Shown here: piece after piece, positions 59,114-64,000 of the stretch
How positions within the stretch are numbered: position 1 is the stretch's first letter
Layout: every line of letters starts with the position of its first letter
Position numbers and translations under genes: made by a program
The notes under the pieces: generated by a model
Told to the model about the DNA's origin: nothing
Database searches by the model: none
What the model saw: the letters and a program-made list of their open reading frames with translations, nothing else
Assembly: GCA_017441605.1 (NCBI GenBank)
Contig: JAFRXD010000055.1
Location: 1 to 64,000, forward strand
Length of the DNA stretch: 64,000 nt
Origin: Thermoguttaceae bacterium
GTDB lineage: Bacteria; Planctomycetota; Planctomycetia; Pirellulales; Thermoguttaceae
Direction: 5' to 3'

Positions 59114-61003
59114 TTAGAGATTGTAGTCGAGGAGTTGGAACATTTCGTTCGACTCGACGTCGCGCCCTCCGAAGCAGAAGGTTTCCTCGACGTCCTCGTC
59201 CCAAGACTCCGGATAATCGCCTTTGTCGACGAATCCGAGCAGCTCGCGCGACCGGCTGGGGGCCTGCAGTTTGCGCAGGGCCTTCGCCTCGATTTGTCGA
59301 ACTCGCTCGCGCGTTACCTCGAAGACCTTTCCGACTTCCTCGAGCGTGTACTCGCAACCGTCCTCGAATCCGAAGCGCATCTTGACGATCTCGCGCTCGC
59401 GCTCGGTCAGCGTCATGAGGACCTGCTCCAACTTTCGGTGCAGCGCGTTGTTGGAGGCCTCGCGCTCGGGTCGTTGAAACGCTCGGTCCGGGATGAAGTC
59501 GCCGAAGCGGGACCCCGCCGCCTCGCCGACCGGGCACTCGAGGCTAATCGGGGAGGTTCCGGTTTGGAAGATTCTCTTGATTTCGTCGGGGCGCATTTCG
59601 GTTCGCAGGGCGAGCTCCTCGTCGGTGAACTCGCGCCCGAAGCGATGAAAACCGTCTTTTTGTAGCGAGCGCAACTTGGCGAGGGCCTCGATCATGTGCG
59701 CCGGGACGCGGATCGTGCGCCCCTGCTCCGCGATGGCGCGCGCGATCGCCTGGCGAATCCACCAGGTGGCGTAAGTCGAGAATTTGAATCCCTTTTTGCG
59801 CTCGAATTTGTCGACCGCGCGCATGAGTCCCGAGTTCCCCTCTTGAATGAGGTCCAAGAAGCTCATTCCGCGATTGCGATACTTCTTCGCGATCGAGACG
59901 ACCAGGCGCAAATTGCCGCGCGTCAAGGCGTTCTTCGCCTCCTCGTAGGCGGTTCGTCGGCGCTCGATCTTTTTGATTCTTCGCTCCAGCGCGGCGGGGG
60001 ACTCGCCCGCTTTGCGAATCAGGGCGCGGAGCTCGCGCAGCTTTTCGGAGCGACGCGCCGGAGTGTGGCGCGCGAATTGCGGGGAGTTTTTCAGCTCGGT
60101 AATTTTGCGGATTTTGTCGCGCGTCTCGACCATCAAATCGACCGCGGCTTTCGCGCGTCGGGTGCGCAGCTTTAGCTCCTCGACCAAGAAGGCGGCGCGT
60201 CGACGGCGGGCGAGGGACTCGCGGAGCAGGGCGCGGGTCTTGGCTTTCGACTCCTCGACGCGCTCTTGCGAGGAGAGCAAATCGTCGCTGGCGCGGAACT
60301 CGCGCTCGGCGCGTCGGGCGCGTCGCAACCGCCGGCGCTCGCGATAGTTGCGCTTGAGGTCCCGATTGATCGCCGTCAGGGTTCGCAGGTGGGGCGGAAT
60401 GAGGCGCAAGGTCGTCTCTTTCGTCTGCGCCTCGTCGGAGGAATCGTCGGCGGCGGATTTGAACGTGCGGTCGAACGCCTTCGTGCCCGCGTTGATTTCT
60501 CGGAGGGTTCGCTCGACGTCGACGAGGGCCATCGGGGAGGAGAAGACGACGAGCCGGTAGGCGCGCCGGGCCCGCTCGACCTCGCGGGCGGCGGCGATTT
60601 CCTCGTCGCGGGTAAGTAGCGGAATATTGGCGAGCTCGCGCATATAGAGCCGCACGGGGTCGACCTTTCCGCGCTCGTTTTCGACCAGATCGAGCGCGAG
60701 TTCGCTCGTTTTGTCGAGCGAGGATTCGGGATCGAGCCTAAAATCGCTCAGCGACCCTTGAACGATAACCGAGGGCTCGTCGTCCCCGTCGGCGCAGTAG
60801 GTCTCGTAATGGGCGTCCCCTTCGTCGATAATCTCGACCTCTTCCTCTTCGAGTCGATTTCGCCATTCGCCGACCCAGGAGGAATCGATCGTTTCGGCGT
60901 TGAGAATCAGCTGGGCGAACTCAGCGGCGGTAACGTAGCCCCGCGATTTCCCCAGTTGCAACAGTTCTTGAAATTCCGGGACGTTCCATTCGGGTTTGGT
61001 CAC
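59114..61003 (-). CDS. rpoD: Primary sigma factor (SigA/RpoD)
   Basis: 629 residues from a GTG at 61003 with AAGGAG upstream. Region 1.2 is near residues 115-150 ([21 protein letters not shown]), region 2 at 357-430 ([52 protein letters not shown]), region 3 at ~435-510 and region 4 at ~520-582 ([14 protein letters not shown]). Between 1.2 and 2 lies a ~205-residue non-conserved region rich in Arg ([16 protein letters not shown]) with a coiled-coil look, and a ~40-residue acidic tail ([14 protein letters not shown]...) follows region 4. It directs RNA polymerase to the TATAAT promoters listed here. Next to dnaG, the classic pairing. Confidence 0.95.
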   Translation of the reverse strand: MTKPEWNVPEFQELLQLGKSRGYVTAAEFAQLILNAETIDSSWVGEWRNRLEEEEVEIIDEGDAHYETYCADGDDEPSVIVQGSLSDFRLDPESSLDKTSELALDLVENERGKVDPVRLYMRELANIPLLTRDEEIAAAREVERARRAYRLVVFSSPMALVDVERTLREINAGTKAFDRTFKSAADDSSDEAQTKETTLRLIPPHLRTLTAINRDLKRNYRERRRLRRARRAEREFRASDDLLSSQERVEESKAKTRALLRESLARRRRAAFLVEELKLRTRRAKAAVDLMVETRDKIRKITELKNSPQFARHTPARRSEKLRELRALIRKAGESPAALERRIKKIERRRTAYEEAKNALTRGNLRLVVSIAKKYRNRGMSFLDLIQEGNSGLMRAVDKFERKKGFKFSTYATWWIRQAIARAIAEQGRTIRVPAHMIEALAKLRSLQKDGFHRFGREFTDEELALRTEMRPDEIKRIFQTGTSPISLECPVGEAAGSRFGDFIPDRAFQRPEREASNNALHRKLEQVLMTLTEREREIVKMRFGFEDGCEYTLEEVGKVFEVTRERVRQIEAKALRKLQAPSRSRELLGFVDKGDYPESWDEDVEETFCFGGRDVESNEMFQLLDYNL

Positions 61004-61233
61004 AAATCAACTCCTTCGACGAACGAGTCGTCGGTAAGGGACGATCGAGCCGCGACGAGCGCTCGACGTTTGGGTAACGGATCCGTGGCGCCGAGCGATA
61101 ACGACAAGTCGCCGACAAGGTCGCTTCGGGACCGCGGACTCCACAAAAACGAAAATCGCGCGAGGATCGCGCTATGGGCGATTACGCGAGTTCCGTCGGT
61201 ATTTTTGCGCGGGTTTTCGCGCGAATTTCCTTT

Positions 61234-63444
61234 TTATTCCTCTCGATTGTCGATTTCTTCGTTGTAAATCATATTCGCCTTGCGATTTTCCTGGCTTGCC
61301 CGAACCGCGTCGCGGAGTTTTTCGAGGGCCTTGATTTTGTCGTCGGGATCGAGGGAGCCCTCTCGCAGGGAGCCGACGATCTTCGGCTCCTCGCGGACGA
61401 GCCTCGCGCGCTCGAACCCGGCGAAGACGTCGCGAAAAATCGTTTCTCGGGTTTCCGGATCCGCGAGCAATTTCGGCAAATTCTTGGCGTCGGCGTCGTC
61501 CGCCAGGTCCGCGAGAACCCCCTTCATATCGACGTCCTCGTATCGGAGCGCGAGGCGGTCGAAGGTCGGGCTCAGACCGCGCTCGAGGTAGTCGCGCGCG
61601 ACGAGCTCGAGCTGCCGCGCGATCGGGGAGCGCAACTCGTCGACGTCGACGCTCGCGACGAGCCTCGGGAAAAGGTCGGGGGCGGCGAGCCAGATTTCGA
61701 GGTACTCCGTTTCGAGGGCGCTCGGTCGAAACTGGGGATCGCGCAGGAGAAATCGCTCGAAGGGGGCGAAGCGCTCGCGCAATTCCTCATCGGTCTCGTC
61801 TTCTTCGTTCGGGGCGGGATAGATCCAGTCGCGGCGAAATTGGGCGATTTTGGCCTCCTCGGGGTCGATCGGGGCGGTTTCGGGGCCGATCGCGTCGGGG
61901 GCTCGGTCGGCGCGGCGGTTTTCGCGGTCCTCGTCTCGGCGGAACCGTTGGGCGTTTCGCTCGCGCTTTTGCGCCAGCTGGTTTCGAATTTCTTCCTCGC
62001 TCACGCGAAATCGGGTCGAGAGGCGCTGAATCGTCTTAATGAAGCGGAGCCTGGCGGGGTCGTTCGATGCTCGGGATTTTTCGGGAAAAAGAGAGACGAC
62101 GTCGAGCAGGGAGTCGAGCGCTTTCGCGGAGCCCACCACGTCGTCGTCGAGATCGATTCCGGCGGTCGCGGTCTCGAAGGCGCGCTCGAGCGCGTCGACG
62201 GGGGCGGTTTTCAGCAGGCGGGCGAACTCGTCGGCTCCGTTTTCCAAGAGAAATTCGCAGGGGTCGGCGTCGTTCGGAAGGGTCAGGACGCTCATGTCGA
62301 CGCCCTGCTCGACAAAGAATCGAAGCACTTCGCTCGCGCGCCTGCGCCCGGCCTCGTCCCCGTCGAGCAAAAGAATCATTTTCTCCGCGAACCGCTTTAA
62401 GACGCGCACGTGCTCGGAGCCGAGCGCCGTTCCGAGCACGGCGACGACGTTTTCAAATCCGAATTGCGAGGCGGCGATGCAGTCGGTGTAGCCCTCGGTG
62501 ATGAGAACCGTTTTCTTCTCGCGACTCGCGTTTCGCGCCAAGTCGAGACCGTAGAGCATTTTCGACTTGGTAAAGACGGGAGTTTCCGGCGAATTGACGT
62601 ATTTCGCCGGGCTTTTAATCGACGAATTGGGGAGAAGTCGCCCCCCGAAGGCGACGACGCGGTCTTGGACGTCGCGAATCGGGAAAATAAGCCGACCGCG
62701 AAATCGGTCGTAGTATCGTCGGCGCTCGGCGTCGGTCAGTTGTTTCGCATTCGGCGGAACGGGTCGGGGAAGGGGATAGCCGCGCTCGTCGAACTCTTCG
62801 CGAAACGCCAAGACGCCCGCCGCCTCGAGGACGCGGGTTCGGAAGCGATCTCCCCCGATCCAGTCGAGCACCGCCTCGTAACTCGAGGGCGCGTAGCCCA
62901 GACCGAATTTTTCGCTCGACGCCTCGGAGATTCCGCGCTCGCGAACGTAGGCGCGGGCCTCCTCGGCCTCGGGGGAGGTCAGCAGGGTTTCGCGGTATTT
63001 GCCCGCCAACCAGCCGAGGGCGGCGTAGATCGCGCGCTTGTCGACGTCTCGCGGAAGCTCGATCGGGGCTTCCTCGAATCCCTCGGGGGCGCCGGGCCCC
63101 GCGGGCGCGGCGATTTGACGGGCGCGCCTTCGCTTGGGGCGCTCGATCAGCTCGATTCCCGCCATATCGGCGAGGATCTTCATGCTCTCTTTAAAGTCGA
63201 CGTTCTCCATCTTCATTACGAAAGAGAACGCGTCCCCGCCGATATCGCAGACCCAGCACTTGAAGGTCTGGCGCTGGGGATTGACCTGAAGACTCGGGCG
63301 GGAGTCGTTGTGCCACGGGCATAGCCCCACGAAGTTCCCCCCTTGACGGCGCAGGGGCACGTACCGTTCCACCAGATCGACGATATCGATCGCCTCTCGG
63401 ATTTGCTCGCGTTGGTCGAACGAACTATCGAACGATGGGGACAA
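61234..63444 (-). CDS. dnaG: DNA primase
   Basis: 736 residues from a TTG at 63444 with GGAG about 10 nt upstream; no ATG fits before the zinc domain. CHC2 zinc ribbon C42, H45, C63, C66 (LCPWHNDSRPSL...FKCWVCDIGG), RNA-polymerase core with Toprim EGYTDCIAASQFG and LLLDGDEAGRRRA, then a long C-terminal helicase-interaction region that is poorly conserved (residues ~440-736, including an Arg/Asp-rich stretch ~500-530). It makes RNA primers at the replication fork. Upstream of rpoD with a 230 bp spacer. Confidence 0.95.
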   Translation of the reverse strand: MSPSFDSSFDQREQIREAIDIVDLVERYVPLRRQGGNFVGLCPWHNDSRPSLQVNPQRQTFKCWVCDIGGDAFSFVMKMENVDFKESMKILADMAGIELIERPKRRRARQIAAPAGPGAPEGFEEAPIELPRDVDKRAIYAALGWLAGKYRETLLTSPEAEEARAYVRERGISEASSEKFGLGYAPSSYEAVLDWIGGDRFRTRVLEAAGVLAFREEFDERGYPLPRPVPPNAKQLTDAERRRYYDRFRGRLIFPIRDVQDRVVAFGGRLLPNSSIKSPAKYVNSPETPVFTKSKMLYGLDLARNASREKKTVLITEGYTDCIAASQFGFENVVAVLGTALGSEHVRVLKRFAEKMILLLDGDEAGRRRASEVLRFFVEQGVDMSVLTLPNDADPCEFLLENGADEFARLLKTAPVDALERAFETATAGIDLDDDVVGSAKALDSLLDVVSLFPEKSRASNDPARLRFIKTIQRLSTRFRVSEEEIRNQLAQKRERNAQRFRRDEDRENRRADRAPDAIGPETAPIDPEEAKIAQFRRDWIYPAPNEEDETDEELRERFAPFERFLLRDPQFRPSALETEYLEIWLAAPDLFPRLVASVDVDELRSPIARQLELVARDYLERGLSPTFDRLALRYEDVDMKGVLADLADDADAKNLPKLLADPETRETIFRDVFAGFERARLVREEPKIVGSLREGSLDPDDKIKALEKLRDAVRASQENRKANMIYNEEIDNREE

Positions 63445-63922
63445 CTCGTTTCGCTCCGTCGGCTCGAGTATAAAAAAGTTGAAAAAGGGTATTGACTTCG
63501 ACGAAAGGAATCGTTAAAGTCTGCCTATCTTGCTTGGACGGGAGCGACGAGGCGCCCGGAGCCAAGGATACAGTTTTAACAATTATAGCGATTTTGTCGC
63601 CAACAGCTCTGGATTATAACGCCTCGGTTTTATCCCGTCAAGGGAATTTTCTCTCAAGTTCTCGATTTAATTTGCCGATTCGCGCGAGACGGTTTAAAAT
63701 GGAAAATCCGCGCAAAGCGGAGAATCGGAATCCGGGATTTCGCCCTCGCTCTGCGCTTTGCGAGCGATTTGTCGATTGTAATAACGCGGGCTCGCGAAAA
63801 AGGGGAATTTTTTCTCGGGGATGGGCGCGAAACGCGCTATTTTACGACCCAAACGAGTTATAATGAACGTTTGGCGCTCGAGTCGTCGAGCGCCTTGGGA
63901 GCGTTTTGTAGCGAGAAGAGCC
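63445..63922. other. Divergent intergenic region between dnaG and the last gene
   Basis: 478 bp. Candidate -10 for dnaG on the minus strand: TATACT (plus 63467-63472), with a weak -35. Candidate -10 for the plus-strand gene: TATAAT at 63859-63864. An open frame at 63492-63863 has unnatural composition and is not called. AT-rich patches at 63570-63600 and 63655-63700. Confidence 0.45.
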
Positions 63923-64000
63923 ATGTCGACGTCGATTTCCAAGCGCGCTCGGTCGCGCGAGCCGAACGCCGCGATGAAGGTCGCGGTCGGCGCTCTATTG
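63923..64000 (+). CDS. Start of an unidentified gene (partial)
   Basis: ATG 63923, 59 nt downstream of a perfect TATAAT (63859-63864), open to the window edge (26 codons). The N-terminus is basic (MSTSISKRARSREPNAAMK) and turns hydrophobic (VAVGALL), so a membrane segment or signal anchor may follow. A second in-frame ATG occurs at 63974. No identification possible. Confidence 0.55.
   Translation, partial: MSTSISKRARSREPNAAMKVAVGALL

Noticed and set aside
63492..63863. 123-codon plus-strand ORF upstream of the last gene
   Set aside because: No ribosome binding site, unnatural composition, overlaps AT-rich promoter sequence of the divergent genes.

Overview
The window looks like a chromosomal segment of a planctomycete (phylum Planctomycetota). 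The evidence is several DUF1559 pseudopilin-like proteins with planctomycete-type N-methylation signals, small carboxypeptidase-regulatory-like lipoproteins beside them, an HzsA-like cytochrome, TlpA paralogues with long N-terminal domains, and a high-GC genome rich in GAC/GTC/TCG codons. Housekeeping genes (aspS, punA, rpoD, dnaG, thrC, lepB, lspA, asd, an aspC-like gene) are scattered among accessory genes. No rRNA, tRNA, CRISPR array or intact insertion sequence was seen. About ten sigma-70-type promoters are readable; most have a good TATAAT-like -10, a 16-18 nt spacer and a -35 that often reads TTGCGx or TTGTxx.

Layout. 1-900: tail of an Rpn/PD-(D/E)XK-type protein and two decayed relatives. 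1033-3519: exported HzsA-like di-haem protein. 3568-8927 (minus): thrC, signal peptidase I, a stand-alone RNA polymerase alpha-CTD protein, a DUF3592 protein and a PIG-L deacetylase, apparently one operon. 9171-11779: lspA and a convergent glycoside hydrolase. 12027-15419: two tandem DUF1559 proteins with matching promoters and leaders, then a lipoprotein. 15440-19494: GH36 alpha-galactosidase and a divergent pseudopilin. 19747-23634 (minus): three tandem TlpA-like thioredoxin proteins. 23701-28192 (minus): TPR protein, esterase and SUMF1-like protein, divergent from an ABC-2-type permease (28483-30501). 30748-33185: a SUMF1-like fragment, its full-length neighbour and an Rpn-type nuclease. 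33406-37732: aspartate aminotransferase, asd, and a third DUF1559/lipoprotein pair.

The centre of interest is 38011-47636 (minus), eleven closely spaced genes: cysK, metY, a JAMM peptidase, a carrier-E1-rhodanese fusion, a Family 2A encapsulin shell protein, a cysteine desulfurase with a long N-terminal extension, serine acetyltransferase, a ThiS/HcyS-like sulfur carrier with one residue after its glycines, a MoeB-like E1, a second JAMM peptidase and a TusA-like protein. The encapsulin, desulfurase and serine acetyltransferase form the known sulfur-nanocompartment context. The carrier, E1, JAMM and MetY/CysK genes resemble protein-thiocarboxylate pathways for homocysteine and cysteine (HcyS/HcyF/HcyD/MetY; CysO/MoeZ/Mec/CysM). 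The combination suggests sulfur mobilised or stored by the encapsulated desulfurase is passed on carrier proteins to OAS and OAH sulfhydrylases. A TTGACA promoter overlapped by an ACCTA-N9-TAGGT inverted repeat precedes cysK.

47723-64000: QueD-like protein, a very large TolC-like outer-membrane lipoprotein, crcB and a P-type cation ATPase, an acidic protein, aspS-punA, rpoD, dnaG and the start of an unidentified gene.
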